From: Pseudomonas juntendi | GTDB lineage: Bacteria; Pseudomonadota; Gammaproteobacteria; Pseudomonadales; Pseudomonadaceae | Direction of reading: 5' to 3' | DNA length: 46,173 nucleotides | Assembly (NCBI RefSeq): GCF_009932375.1 | Contig: NZ_BLJG01000020.1 | Location: 1-46,173, forward strand | Shown here: piece after piece, positions 18,553 through 27,033 of the stretch | Position numbering within the stretch: the first letter of the stretch is position 1 | Layout of the letters: the number at the start of each line of letters is the position of its first letter | The notes under the pieces: generated by a model | Told to the model about the DNA's origin: nothing | Database searches by the model: none | The model's input: the letters and a program-made list of their open reading frames with translations, nothing else | Translations under genes and position numbers: made by a program

Positions 18553-19011
18553 ATGAGCCCAACCTGCAAGAAGGTGCTGTTCCGCCTGGAACAGGACGCC
18601 AACGGCTACCCACCGGCCTCGGTCGAAGGCCTTTGGGCCAAGGCTGTGGAAGGCGGCCATGCCGTGGACAACATCCCCTTTCATGTGTACGGCATCGCGC
18701 CGGGTGACCTTATCGGCACCTATGAAGAAGACGGCCAGACCTGGTTCGCCGAACTGCGCCAAAGCAGCGGCACCTCGGTGTTCCGGGTGCTGGTCAAGCC
18801 CCCGGAAACCCTCGATCAGGTTCGCGCTGCCTTGCAGGATTTCGGCTGCGCCTGTGAAACCGAGCAGTCGGTAAGACTGCTGGCCGTGGCAGTACCGCAA
18901 CAGCGCTCAATCGACACCCTGCTCTACTACCTGCTCACCCAGCGCGAAGCCGGGCTGCTGGACTTCGAGGAAGGCGTACTCCGGCACGCCATCCCCGCCG
19001 AGTTCCGCTAG
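18553..19011 (+). CDS. DUF4265 domain protein
   Basis: 152 aa, soluble. It matches the DUF4265 pattern: KVLFRLEQDANGYPPASVEGLWAKAVEGG, then the conserved NIPFHVYGIAPGDLIGTYEEDGQTWFAE and the C-terminal LLYYLLTQREAGLLDFEEG. The start chosen (MSPTCKK) has GGGAG upstream and lies 13 nt beyond the EamA stop codon, so both are probably on one transcript. Function is unknown for the family. Confidence 0.8.
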   Translation: MSPTCKKVLFRLEQDANGYPPASVEGLWAKAVEGGHAVDNIPFHVYGIAPGDLIGTYEEDGQTWFAELRQSSGTSVFRVLVKPPETLDQVRAALQDFGCACETEQSVRLLAVAVPQQRSIDTLLYYLLTQREAGLLDFEEGVLRHAIPAEFR

Positions 19012-19014
19012 GGC

Positions 19015-19896
19015 TCAGGCCTCGGCCAGGCGCTTGGCAGGCTTGCGGAACACGAACAGCAGGCCGACCACGATCAACCCCATGCCCAGCAGGCTGAGCG
19101 GCGCCAGGCGGTTGCCGAAGATCAGCAAGTCCATCACCGCGGTCACCGCCGGCACCAGGTAGAACAGGCTGGTGACGTTGACCAGGTTACCCTTGGCGAT
19201 CAGCCGATACAGCAGCAAGGTGGCCAGCAGCGAAACCACCAGGCCCATCCACAGCAAGGCAGCCACGAAACCCCCGGTCCACTGCACCTGTAAGGGTTGC
19301 AAGGGTGCGAACAGCGCGCACAGGGCAAAGCCGGCCAGGTACTGCAGCGGCAGCGTGCCCATGGGGTTGTCGGTGATGCGTTTTTGCAGGATCGAACCGC
19401 AGGTCATGCTGGCCAGCGCCAGCAGGGCGAACAGCATGCCCGCCAGCGACATCCCACCCAGGTTGAGCCCCTGGTACACCACCATGATCAAGCCGCTCAA
19501 GCCCAGCCCCAGGCCGAACAGGCGGCTGATCGAACGCTGGCGCTCCATCAGCACGACGGTGAGGATCGGTTGCACGCCCATGACCGTGGCCATGATGCCT
19601 GGCGTGACGTGGGTGTCGAGGGCCAGCAGATAGAAGATCTGGTAAGCCCCGAGCAACACGCAGCCAGTGCCCAGGGCACGCAGCATGGCGCCCTTACGGC
19701 GTGGCCAGCGCAGCCCCAGCAACGGCCCGATCAGCAACAGGCCCGCCAGGGCCAAGGCAGAGCGCAGCAGCAGGAAGGCGAACGGGCTGGCATGCGCCAG
19801 GCCAAGTTTGGAAACGATCGCCCCGCTGCTCCACAGCAGGACGAACAGGCTGGTAGTGGCCGCCGAGGCCACGGATGCTTTGTTGAAAAAGGACAT
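19015..19896 (-). CDS. EamA/DMT-family transporter
   Basis: 293 aa with ten hydrophobic helices. It starts MSFFNKASVASAATTSLFVLLWSSGAIVSKLGLAHASPFAFLLLR, a typical first EamA repeat, and ends with a basic cytoplasmic tail. The ATG at 19896 has AGGTGG six bases upstream; an earlier ATG at 19929 lacks one. It converges on the DUF4265 gene with a 3-nt gap between the stops. Not closely similar to the EamA gene at 17664. The substrate is unknown. A possible short leader ORF lies upstream at 20012-20122. Confidence 0.85.
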   Translation of the reverse strand: MSFFNKASVASAATTSLFVLLWSSGAIVSKLGLAHASPFAFLLLRSALALAGLLLIGPLLGLRWPRRKGAMLRALGTGCVLLGAYQIFYLLALDTHVTPGIMATVMGVQPILTVVLMERQRSISRLFGLGLGLSGLIMVVYQGLNLGGMSLAGMLFALLALASMTCGSILQKRITDNPMGTLPLQYLAGFALCALFAPLQPLQVQWTGGFVAALLWMGLVVSLLATLLLYRLIAKGNLVNVTSLFYLVPAVTAVMDLLIFGNRLAPLSLLGMGLIVVGLLFVFRKPAKRLAEA

Positions 19897-20300
19897 GTAT
19901 TGCCACCTGATGATAGGCAGATAAGCCAAGCGGACGGCCTGCGCTAAAGCGCACTAAGTAGCCGGCCGGGTTCAGTGGGTTGCGTGTGCGAAGGGACTCG
20001 GCCTAAGCCGATCAGCCCAACACGACCACGCAGCATGGCGGAGCTACGCCGCCTACGGCGCCACTGACAGGTGGTGGGTAATGACTGACCATGGCCGGCT
20101 GCTGGCTGCCACGCACGACCATGCCCGCGACTGGCGCGATGGCAAAGCTGGTGGTGGAGGGCTTGGCGGGCATGATTCAGGCTTCAGGGAAGGAAGTGTT
20201 GTGGAGAATAGCGGTGAATCCACGATTGGGCAATAGCGGGCGCCAGTGTGAGGTGAGCAGGCCTGTGCGCGGGTGAACCCGCGCACAGGCCTGCCTGCGC
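19897..20300. other. 404-nt intergenic stretch with possible leader peptide
   Basis: This gap between the EamA gene and lpxO, both on the minus strand, contains no convincing full gene. On the minus strand a 36-codon frame (20122 to 20012) reads MVVRGSQQPAMVSHYPPP at its start and ends in Cys-Cys-Val-Val-Val-Leu-Gly-stop, followed by a TCGGC/GCCGA hairpin (19998-20011). It could be an attenuation leader for the exporter, but no Shine-Dalgarno precedes either ATG. The remainder is GC-rich with short repeats only. Confidence 0.3.
20261..20290. terminator. Perfect 14-bp stem-loop after lpxO
   Basis: GCCTGTGCGCGGGT / ACCCGCGCACAGGC with a 2-nt GA spacer forms a perfect 14-bp hairpin 10 nt past the lpxO stop codon. 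It resembles a solitary REP-like palindrome and probably marks the 3' end of the lpxO transcript. It lacks a long T-run. Confidence 0.6.
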
Positions 20301-21236
20301 TCAGAACAACCAGCGGTAAAGCAGATAAGCCACGACCACCGCCAGCACCGGGCGCAAGACCCGGTAGGCCTTGGGGTTGGCCCGTTTGAACTGCTTCACA
20401 TGGGTGCTGAGCTTGTTGGAGAAGCGCTTGCTCCAGGCATACGCCTGGTTGATGCCGCCCACCCGCTCGTCGTCGGTGTTCTGCGGCGCGGTGGCGCGGC
20501 CCAGGAAGGCACTGACCTTGCGGTTGATGCGGGTCATCAGCGGGCTGCTCAACGGCCGCTCGATGTCGCAGAACAGGATCACCCGGGTCACATCGGTCTC
20601 GTTTTTCACCCAGTGCACGTAGGTTTCATCGAACATCACGTCTTCGCCGTCCCGCCAGGCGTACTCCTGCCCATCGACGTAGATGCGGCAGGCGTCGGAG
20701 TTCGGCGTGGACAGGCCCAGGTGGTAACGCAACGAACCGGCGAATGGGTCGCGGTGCGGGTTCAGGTGGCTACCGCCAGGCAGCAGGGCGAACATCGCGC
20801 CCTTGACGTTGGGAATGCTGCTGACCAGTTCTACGGTTTTCGGGCACAGCGCCTCGGCCGATGGCAGCGGCTTGTCATACCACTTCAGGTAAAACCGCTT
20901 CCAGCCCTTCTTGAAGAACGAACCGAAGCCGGCGTCGTTGTCCTTTTCAGCGGCGCGGATATAGCCCTCGTCGAACAGGCGCATGGCCTCTTCGCGGATT
21001 TCCTGCCAGTTGTCTTTGAGCACATCCAGTTCCGGGAAGCGCTGGCGGTCCAGGTAGGGTTTGGACGGCACCCCGGAAAACAGGTACATCAAGGCGTTGT
21101 AGGGGGCGAACAGCGCCGAATGGTTGACGAACTGGCGCAACACCGGCAGGCGGGCCTTGCCGCGCAGGTGCACGAACAGCACGCTGCCGAAGAACACCAG
21201 CAAGACACCCGCCTTGGCTGCAAAGGATAAGGTCAT
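20301..21236 (-). CDS. lpxO: Lipid A 2-hydroxylase LpxO (aspartyl/asparaginyl beta-hydroxylase family)
   Basis: 311 aa. Fe(II)/2-oxoglutarate dioxygenase landmarks are seen: HLNPHRDPF with His161 and Asp163, YVHW with His208, and DVTRVIL with an Arg (218) placed to bind 2-oxoglutarate. N-terminal (LLVFFGSVLFVHL) and C-terminal (RPVLAVVVAYLLYRWLF) hydrophobic segments anchor it to the inner membrane, as expected for LpxO, which hydroxylates the secondary acyl chain of lipid A. The ATG is preceded by CTAGGAGTG. A transcription-end hairpin follows. Other family members act on peptides, but the membrane anchors and overall length favour LpxO. Confidence 0.87.
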   Translation of the reverse strand: MTLSFAAKAGVLLVFFGSVLFVHLRGKARLPVLRQFVNHSALFAPYNALMYLFSGVPSKPYLDRQRFPELDVLKDNWQEIREEAMRLFDEGYIRAAEKDNDAGFGSFFKKGWKRFYLKWYDKPLPSAEALCPKTVELVSSIPNVKGAMFALLPGGSHLNPHRDPFAGSLRYHLGLSTPNSDACRIYVDGQEYAWRDGEDVMFDETYVHWVKNETDVTRVILFCDIERPLSSPLMTRINRKVSAFLGRATAPQNTDDERVGGINQAYAWSKRFSNKLSTHVKQFKRANPKAYRVLRPVLAVVVAYLLYRWLF

Positions 21237-21306
21237 GCATCACTCCTAGGGGAAGAAACAGGGCTGCGCGGCCTGCTTTCCTGAAAATCATCCTGCCATC
21301 ATAAAC

Positions 21307-21343
21307 CGATCCCGCCGCGGTACAAACCACCGGGGCGGGATCG
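21307..21343 (-). terminator. Stem-loop after cysK
   Basis: CGATCCCGCC / GGCGGGATCG forms a 10-bp stem around a 17-nt loop, between the cysK stop and the lpxO start. On the minus strand the stem is followed by GTTTAT, a weak T-rich tail. It likely ends the cysK transcript. Confidence 0.55.
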
Positions 21344-21408
21344 TGTCGATGAAGATTGTGCAGTCAACCAGGCCGCCGAACATTGAGCCCGGTCAGCGGC
21401 ATGGCCGG

Positions 21409-22383
21409 TTACTGCTGGTTTTCCTGGTCGCTGAACATGTCGCTGAACAGCATGCTCGACAAATAACGCTCGCCGGAATCGGGCAGCACCACGACGATGG
21501 TCTTGCCTTGCATTTCCGGTTTTTCCGCCAGGCGTACGGCCGCCGCCATGGCTGCGCCGCAAGAAATGCCGCAGAGAATGCCTTCTTCCTGCATCAGACG
21601 AATGGCCATGGCCTTGGCCTCTTCGTCGGCCACCGTCAGCACCTGGTCGACAATCGACAGGTCGAGGTTTTTCGGTACGAAGCCAGCCCCGATGCCCTGG
21701 ATCTTGTGTGGGCTGGGCTTGAGCTCTTCGCCGGCCAGGGTCTGGGTGATCAGTGGCGAAGCCTCTGGCTCCACGGCCACCGACAGGATCGCCTTGCCCT
21801 GGGTATGCTTGATGTAGCGCGACACACCGGTGATGGTGCCGCCCGTGCCCACCCCCGCCACCAGCACGTCTACCGCGCCGTCGGTGTCGTTCCAGATTTC
21901 CGGGCCCGTGGTTTTTTCGTGAATGGCGGGGTTGGCCGGGTTTTCGAACTGGCCTGGCAGGAAGTACTGCGCCGGGTCTGAGGCCACGATTTCGTTGGCC
22001 TTGTCGATGGCGCCCTTCATGCCTTTGGCCGGCTCGGTCAGCACCAGTTCGGCGCCCAGCGCCTTCAGCACCTTGCGCCGTTCGAGGCTCATCGACGCGG
22101 GCATGGTCAGCATCAACTTGTAGCCACGCGCGGCGGCAACGAAGGCCAGGCCGATACCGGTGTTGCCCGAGGTGGGCTCGACTATGGTCATGCCCGGCTT
22201 GAGCCGGCCGCTGCTTTCGGCATCCCAGACCATGTTCGCGCCAATGCGGCACTTGACCGAGTAGCCCGGGTTGCGCCCCTCGATCTTGGCCAGGATGGTC
22301 ACGCCACGCGGGGCGATCCGGTTGATCTGCACCAGCGGCGTGTTGCCGATGGAATGGGCGTTGTCTGCAAAGATACGGCTCAT
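21409..22383 (-). CDS. cysK: Cysteine synthase A (O-acetylserine sulfhydrylase)
   Basis: 324 aa PLP enzyme. [16 protein letters not shown] holds the PLP lysine (Lys44), [15 protein letters not shown] is the substrate-loop motif, and [15 protein letters not shown] binds the PLP phosphate. It makes cysteine from O-acetylserine and sulfide. Start chosen at [13 protein letters not shown] with AAGGAC eight bases upstream; the family N-terminus fits this better than the ATG six codons earlier. Length and the PEASPLITQ segment favour CysK over CysM. It is divergent from the DUF748 gene. Confidence 0.92.
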   Translation of the reverse strand: MSRIFADNAHSIGNTPLVQINRIAPRGVTILAKIEGRNPGYSVKCRIGANMVWDAESSGRLKPGMTIVEPTSGNTGIGLAFVAAARGYKLMLTMPASMSLERRKVLKALGAELVLTEPAKGMKGAIDKANEIVASDPAQYFLPGQFENPANPAIHEKTTGPEIWNDTDGAVDVLVAGVGTGGTITGVSRYIKHTQGKAILSVAVEPEASPLITQTLAGEELKPSPHKIQGIGAGFVPKNLDLSIVDQVLTVADEEAKAMAIRLMQEEGILCGISCGAAMAAAVRLAEKPEMQGKTIVVVLPDSGERYLSSMLFSDMFSDQENQQ

Positions 22384-22516
22384 GGCAGGGGTCCTTGGCA
22401 TGAAAGCGAGCAGGAAAAGACCTCAAGGGTAAGCCCCGGCCGTAGGCCCGTAAAGCCTGTTCGAACTCAGCCGGGCGCATTGCGGTCCACCGCACATCCT
22501 CCTGGGAGACACCCCG

Positions 22517-23590
22517 ATGAAAGCCCGTTATCGCTGGCCGCTGATCGGCCTGGCCAGCCTGGTGGCGCTGCTGGTGGCGTTGCACCTGGCGCTGCCCTAC
22601 CTGGTACGCGACTACCTCAACGACAAGCTGGCCGACATGGGCGACTACCGTGGCCACGTGGCCGACGTGGACCTGGCCTGGTGGCGCGGGGCCTACCGGA
22701 TCAACGGCCTGCGGATCGTCAAGACCAGCGGCAAAGTGCCAGTGCCGCTGCTGGATGCACCGGTTATCGACCTGTCGGTCAGCTGGCACTCGCTGATCTA
22801 CGACAAGGCCGTGGTGGCGAAAGTGATCTTCGAGCAGCCCGAACTGAACTTCGTCGACGGCGGCAACAAGCAGGCCTCGCAGACCGGCCAGGGCACTGAC
22901 TGGCGGCAACAACTGGAAAAGCTGCTGCCGATTACCCTCGATGAAGTGCGTATCGACAATGGCACCCTGACCTTTCGCAATTTCAATTCCAACCCCCCGG
23001 TCAACCTCAAGGCAACCCGGCTGGACGCCACCATCAGCAACCTGACCAACGTGCGCGACAAGCAAGGCCGGCGCGACGCCAGCTTCGAGGGCACGGCGCT
23101 GATCGCCGGCAATGCCAAGGTCGAAAGCCGCGCCACTTTCGACCCGTTCAGTGACTTCGATGACTTCGAGTTCCGCCTGCGTGCCACCGGCATAGAACTG
23201 CGCAACCTGAATGACTTCGCCAGTGCCTACGGCAAGTTCGACTTCAGCGCAGGGCATGGTGACGTGGTCATCGAGGCCCAGGCGGAAAACGGCCGCCTCA
23301 ATGGCTACATCAAACCTCTGCTGCGTGACGTGGACGTGTTCGACTGGCAGCAAGATGTCGAGGACAAGGACAAAGGCTTCTTCCGCTCGGTGTGGGAGGC
23401 CCTGGTGGGCGCCTCCGAGACGGTGCTGAAGAACCAGCCGAAAAACCAGTTCGCCACCCGGGTGGAGCTCAGCGGCAGCGTGCACAAGCAGAACATCAGC
23501 GCCTTCGAGGCCTTCCTGCAGATCCTGCGCAACGGCTTCATCCAGGCGTTCAATGCACGCTATGAGCAACCGGCGCCGAAGTCCGACTGA
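22517..23590 (+). CDS. DUF748/AsmA-like envelope protein
   Basis: 357 aa. A single N-terminal membrane anchor (WPLIGLASLVALLVALHLALPYLV) is followed by a long periplasmic, beta-rich region with the DUF748 features YLNDKLADMGDYRGHVADVDLAWWRGAYRINGLRI and LLPITLDEVRIDNGTLTFRNF. AsmA-like repeat proteins of this type are linked to envelope lipid transport or membrane assembly, but this short member is uncharacterised. CTCCTGGGAG precedes the ATG. A REP pair follows the stop. Confidence 0.83.
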   Translation: MKARYRWPLIGLASLVALLVALHLALPYLVRDYLNDKLADMGDYRGHVADVDLAWWRGAYRINGLRIVKTSGKVPVPLLDAPVIDLSVSWHSLIYDKAVVAKVIFEQPELNFVDGGNKQASQTGQGTDWRQQLEKLLPITLDEVRIDNGTLTFRNFNSNPPVNLKATRLDATISNLTNVRDKQGRRDASFEGTALIAGNAKVESRATFDPFSDFDDFEFRLRATGIELRNLNDFASAYGKFDFSAGHGDVVIEAQAENGRLNGYIKPLLRDVDVFDWQQDVEDKDKGFFRSVWEALVGASETVLKNQPKNQFATRVELSGSVHKQNISAFEAFLQILRNGFIQAFNARYEQPAPKSD

Positions 23591-23692
23591 AACAGCGTGA
23601 CGGGACATTCAGGGACTGAATACCCGGTCCGCGTTTGCAGCTGCCCGGGCCCGCGTTATAGTCGGTAACAAATCGAAAACAGGTGTTGGGCC

Positions 23693-23790
23693 ATTCGCGG
23701 GCGCGCCCGCTCCCACAGGTACTTCCGCAGATTCAGAAGTTTGTGCAATTCCTGTGGGAGCGGGCGTGCCCGCGAAGAGGCCGGCACAGG
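23693..23790. repeat. REP pair (BIME) upstream of the MoxR gene
   Basis: Two inverted REP units, TTCGCGGGCGCGCCCGCTCCCACAG (split 23694-23719) and its partner ending GTGCCCGCGAAGAGGCCGGC (to 23784), separated by about 30 bp. This is the standard P. putida-type REP with a GCGGGC/GCCCGC core. It sits directly upstream of the ribosome site of the next gene. Confidence 0.85.
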
Positions 23791-23811
23791 CTTACAACAG
23801 AGGACAGCCCC

Positions 23812-24657
23812 ATGAAGTTCGAAGGCACCCGCGACTACGTCGCCACAGACGACCTGAAACTGGCAGTAAACGCGGCCATCACCCTCGAACGCCCGCTGTT
23901 GGTCAAGGGCGAACCCGGCACCGGCAAGACCATGCTCGCCGAACAGCTGGCAGCTTCGTTCGGCGCGCGCCTGATCACTTGGCACATCAAGTCCACCACC
24001 AAGGCCCACCAGGGCCTCTACGAGTACGACGCGGTCAGCCGCCTGCGCGACTCGCAGCTGGGCGTGGACAAGGTCCATGACGTGCGCAACTACCTGAAGA
24101 AAGGCAAGCTGTGGGAGGCCTTCGAGGCCGAGGAGCGGGTCATCCTGCTGATCGACGAAATCGACAAGGCCGACATCGAGTTCCCCAACGACCTGTTGCA
24201 GGAACTGGACAAGATGGAGTTCTACGTTTACGAAATCGACGAGACCATCAAGGCCCGGCAGCGCCCGATCATCATCATTACCTCGAACAACGAAAAGGAA
24301 CTGCCCGACGCCTTCCTGCGCCGCTGCTTCTTCCACTACATCGCCTTCCCCGACCGCAGCACCCTGCAGCAGATCGTCGACGTGCACTACCCGAACATCA
24401 GCCAGGCGCTGGTCAGCGAGGCGCTGGACGTGTTCTTCGACGTACGCAAGGTGCCTGGCCTGAAGAAAAAGCCTTCCACCTCCGAGCTGGTCGACTGGCT
24501 CAAGCTGCTGATGGCCGACAACATCGGTGAAGCGGTGCTGCGTGAACGCGACCCGACCAAGGCGATCCCGCCGCTGGCCGGTGCGCTGGTGAAGAACGAG
24601 CAGGACGTGCAACTGCTCGAGCGCCTGGCCTTCATGAGCCGGCGCGGCAACCGCTGA
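23812..24657 (+). CDS. MoxR-type AAA+ ATPase
   Basis: 281 aa. Walker A GEPGTGKT (residues 33-40), Walker B ILLIDEID (111-118), sensor region IIITSNNEKELPDAFLRRCFFHYIAFP with the arginine finger pair, all of the MoxR branch. MoxR ATPases act as chaperones that activate or assemble a partner complex, usually with a VWA-domain protein encoded next door. Exactly such a gene starts 13 nt downstream. ATG 23812 is preceded by AGAGGACAG. The client enzyme is not encoded nearby; CoxD/CoxE-like pairs elsewhere serve metal-enzyme maturation. Confidence 0.88.
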   Translation: MKFEGTRDYVATDDLKLAVNAAITLERPLLVKGEPGTGKTMLAEQLAASFGARLITWHIKSTTKAHQGLYEYDAVSRLRDSQLGVDKVHDVRNYLKKGKLWEAFEAEERVILLIDEIDKADIEFPNDLLQELDKMEFYVYEIDETIKARQRPIIIITSNNEKELPDAFLRRCFFHYIAFPDRSTLQQIVDVHYPNISQALVSEALDVFFDVRKVPGLKKKPSTSELVDWLKLLMADNIGEAVLRERDPTKAIPPLAGALVKNEQDVQLLERLAFMSRRGNR

Positions 24658-24670
24658 CAGGAGCCGGGCC

Positions 24671-25849
24671 ATGCTGCTCAACCTGTTCAATGAAATGCGA
24701 GCGGCCAAGGTGCCGGTGTCGGTGCGTGAACTGCTCGACCTGCACCAGGCCTTGCAAAAGCACGTGGTGTTCGCCGACATGGACGAATTCTATTACCTTG
24801 CCCGCGCCATTCTGGTGAAAGACGAACGCCACTTCGACAAGTTCGACCGCGCCTTCGCCGCTTACTTCAAAGGCCTGGAAAACCTCGACCAGCACATCGA
24901 GGCGCTGATTCCGGAAGACTGGCTGCGCAAGGAGTTCGAGCGCTCGCTCAGCGACGAAGAACGCGCGCAAATCCAGTCGCTGGGTGGCCTGGACAAGCTC
25001 ATCGAGGCCTTCAAGCAGCGCCTGGAAGAGCAGAAGGAGCGCCACGCCGGCGGCAACAAGTGGATCGGCACCGGCGGCACCAGCCCGTTCGGTTCGGGCG
25101 GCTACAACCCCGAGGGCATCCGCGTGGGCGAGGCTGGCAAACGCCAGGGCAAGGCGGTGAAGGTCTGGGACCAGCGCGAGTACAAGAACCTCGACGACCA
25201 GGTGGAACTGGGCACGCGCAACATCAAGCTGGCCCTGCGCCGGCTGCGCAAGTTCGCCCGTGAAGGCGCCGCCGAAGAGCTCGACATCGACGGCACCATC
25301 GACCACACCGCGCGCGATGCCGGGTTGTTGAACATCCAGATGCGCCCGGAGCGGCGCAACACCGTGAAGCTGCTGTTGCTGTTCGACATCGGTGGTTCCA
25401 TGGACGCCCACGTCAAGGTGTGCGAAGAACTGTTCTCGGCCTGCAAGACCGAGTTCAAGCACCTGGAGTATTACTACTTCCACAACTGCGTGTACGAGTC
25501 GGTTTGGAAGAACAACCTGCGCCGCACCTCGGAGCGGTTTTCCACGTTCGATCTGCTGCACAAGTATGGCGACGACTACAAAGTGATCTTCGTTGGCGAT
25601 GCGGCCATGGCGCCTTACGAAATCACCCAGCCCGGTGGCAGCGTGGAGCACTGGAACGAAGAAGCCGGGTATGTGTGGCTGCAGCGTTTCATGGAGAAAT
25701 TCAGGAAGATCATCTGGATCAACCCCTATCCCCGGCAGGCTTGGGACTACACCGCCTCGACCCACCTGGTGCGGGAGTTGATCGAGGACAAGATGTACCC
25801 ACTGACCTTGCAGGGGTTGGAGGAAGGGATGCGGTATCTGTCCAAATGA
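24671..25849 (+). CDS. VWA-domain protein, CoxE-like partner of MoxR
   Basis: 392 aa. An N-terminal helical region, a Gly-rich linker (GGNKWIGTGGTSPFGSGGYN, about 128-146) and a C-terminal von Willebrand A domain beginning KLLLLFDIGGSMDAH. The MIDAS motif is Asp239-x-Gly-x-Ser243, so the first serine of the usual DxSxS is glycine here. The domain continues with EYYYFHNCVYESVWK. It is probably co-transcribed with the MoxR gene 13 nt upstream (AGGAGCC before the ATG) and forms a chaperone pair. No substrate operon adjoins. Confidence 0.85.
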   Translation: MLLNLFNEMRAAKVPVSVRELLDLHQALQKHVVFADMDEFYYLARAILVKDERHFDKFDRAFAAYFKGLENLDQHIEALIPEDWLRKEFERSLSDEERAQIQSLGGLDKLIEAFKQRLEEQKERHAGGNKWIGTGGTSPFGSGGYNPEGIRVGEAGKRQGKAVKVWDQREYKNLDDQVELGTRNIKLALRRLRKFAREGAAEELDIDGTIDHTARDAGLLNIQMRPERRNTVKLLLLFDIGGSMDAHVKVCEELFSACKTEFKHLEYYYFHNCVYESVWKNNLRRTSERFSTFDLLHKYGDDYKVIFVGDAAMAPYEITQPGGSVEHWNEEAGYVWLQRFMEKFRKIIWINPYPRQAWDYTASTHLVRELIEDKMYPLTLQGLEEGMRYLSK

Positions 25850-25944
25850 CGTACCTACGGGCTGCATACGAGCAGGTTATCGTAGGCGCCCGTAGACCGT
25901 AGGGTTCAATTGTTGACAGCGAAACGGCCTGATCATTATCGCAA

Positions 25945-26658
25945 TCACTGACCACGCCACGATCGAATGTCTTCCTGTATCGGAGCAAGCAACTTTCTAG
26001 CAACCGAATTGATGCGGATATGAGCGCGTTCGCTCTCAAACTGAATCATATTCCTCCACTTGTATAGCTGCCACTCCAGACGCTGCCTTTGCTCTGGCGA
26101 AGGCGCCTGCAAGTGCGACTGAATTCTGGAAGGCATACTAACAAACAGCGAGCGCGCATCTTCAAACACTTTTCGGCTAAAGGCAAACAGCCCCAGCGGC
26201 GTCTCGGCTCGCGGATTACGCCTCAGCGCTTCAATATGATTAAGCACATTTGCCGCTTCAGCCGCTTCAATCTGCAGAGCATAATCCGGTGAGCGCTTAA
26301 CAAGCTCCAAAAGTTCGCCGGGGCTGGATTGGTCGAGTTTAAACTTTGTTTCATTCCAGGTGAGTTTAAGAGAACGCCCCCTACCCGCCATAATTCGACT
26401 GGGCACCCGGGTCTTGCCTGTCGGGTCATTGTAGTTGACTGGATCACCACTGCAATACGCGTAGCCGTTTCCCCCCCCATCACCAAAGGGGCTTAAAGCA
26501 TCTGACGAAGTAAATCTCATCAGGACCGGACTGTAAGAACGTCTCCCAGCACCGAGCGGATAGCACCCCGATATTCTATCAATACGTTCACCAGCATACC
26601 CAAGCGCAAAACATTCGATCAGCCGCGATGAAGAGTACCCATGCGGTGTGTAATCCAT
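25945..26658 (-). CDS. Orphan RHS repeat-associated core with variable C-terminus
   Basis: 237 aa. Residues about 20-80 form the RHS-associated core: LGYAGERIDRISGCYPLGAGRRSYSPVLMRF, then DALSPFGDGGGNGYAYCSGDPVNYNDPTG. The remaining about 150 residues are charged, helical and unlike any domain I recognise; in full-length RHS/YD proteins this position holds a toxin. The long upstream YD-repeat shell is absent, so this is either a displaced C-terminal tip or one of the short stand-alone RHS proteins typical of pseudomonads. Base composition is clearly AT-richer than the neighbours, suggesting horizontal transfer. No immunity-like gene follows in the 95-nt gap to the convergent VWA gene. AAGGTG precedes the ATG. 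Confidence 0.75.
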   Translation of the reverse strand: MDYTPHGYSSSRLIECFALGYAGERIDRISGCYPLGAGRRSYSPVLMRFTSSDALSPFGDGGGNGYAYCSGDPVNYNDPTGKTRVPSRIMAGRGRSLKLTWNETKFKLDQSSPGELLELVKRSPDYALQIEAAEAANVLNHIEALRRNPRAETPLGLFAFSRKVFEDARSLFVSMPSRIQSHLQAPSPEQRQRLEWQLYKWRNMIQFESERAHIRINSVARKLLAPIQEDIRSWRGQ

Positions 26659-27033
26659 GTGGACACCTTATCAATTTTCAAGCCTACTCAAAATCAAGGT
26701 GGACTCAGAAAACAAGCCTAACGACCTCCTCTCAACAGGATAGTCAGTGCCCCACATGAATCAACTAGCAGAATTATCAGGCACGCGTAACCTGACCGTT
26801 ACTCAAGCGCTTGCGCCCACTGCAGCCAAGGGTGAACTCAGATGACATCAGAAACACTACCGCGAGGTATAGTTCTAAACAAACGGTATCTGTGGGCTCT
26901 AGCGAAGACGGAAGAAGGGATAAGACCTGTCCAAGTGGGGGGCTGTGCCGGCCCTTTCGCGGGTAAACCCGCTCCTACAGGTATGGCGCAGGCCTGTGTG
27001 GGAGCGGGCGTGCCCGCGAAAGGGCCCGCAGCC
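26659..27033. repeat. Intergenic stretch ending in a REP pair
   Basis: 26659-26940 is AT-rich and holds no convincing gene, perhaps part of the region acquired with the RHS fragment. 26944-27033 is a BIME of two inverted REP units (CCCTTTCGCGGGTAAACCCG and GCGTGCCCGCGAAAGGGCC) with about 25 bp between them, ending directly at the pxpC stop codon. Confidence 0.8.

Noticed and set aside
21299..23608. 769-codon open frame covering cysK and the DUF748 gene
   Set aside because: Both underlying genes have clear family motifs and ribosome sites in other frames; this frame has antisense-type composition.
25850..25944. Immunity gene for the RHS fragment
   Set aside because: The gap to the neighbouring gene is only 95 nt and holds no open frame with a ribosome site.
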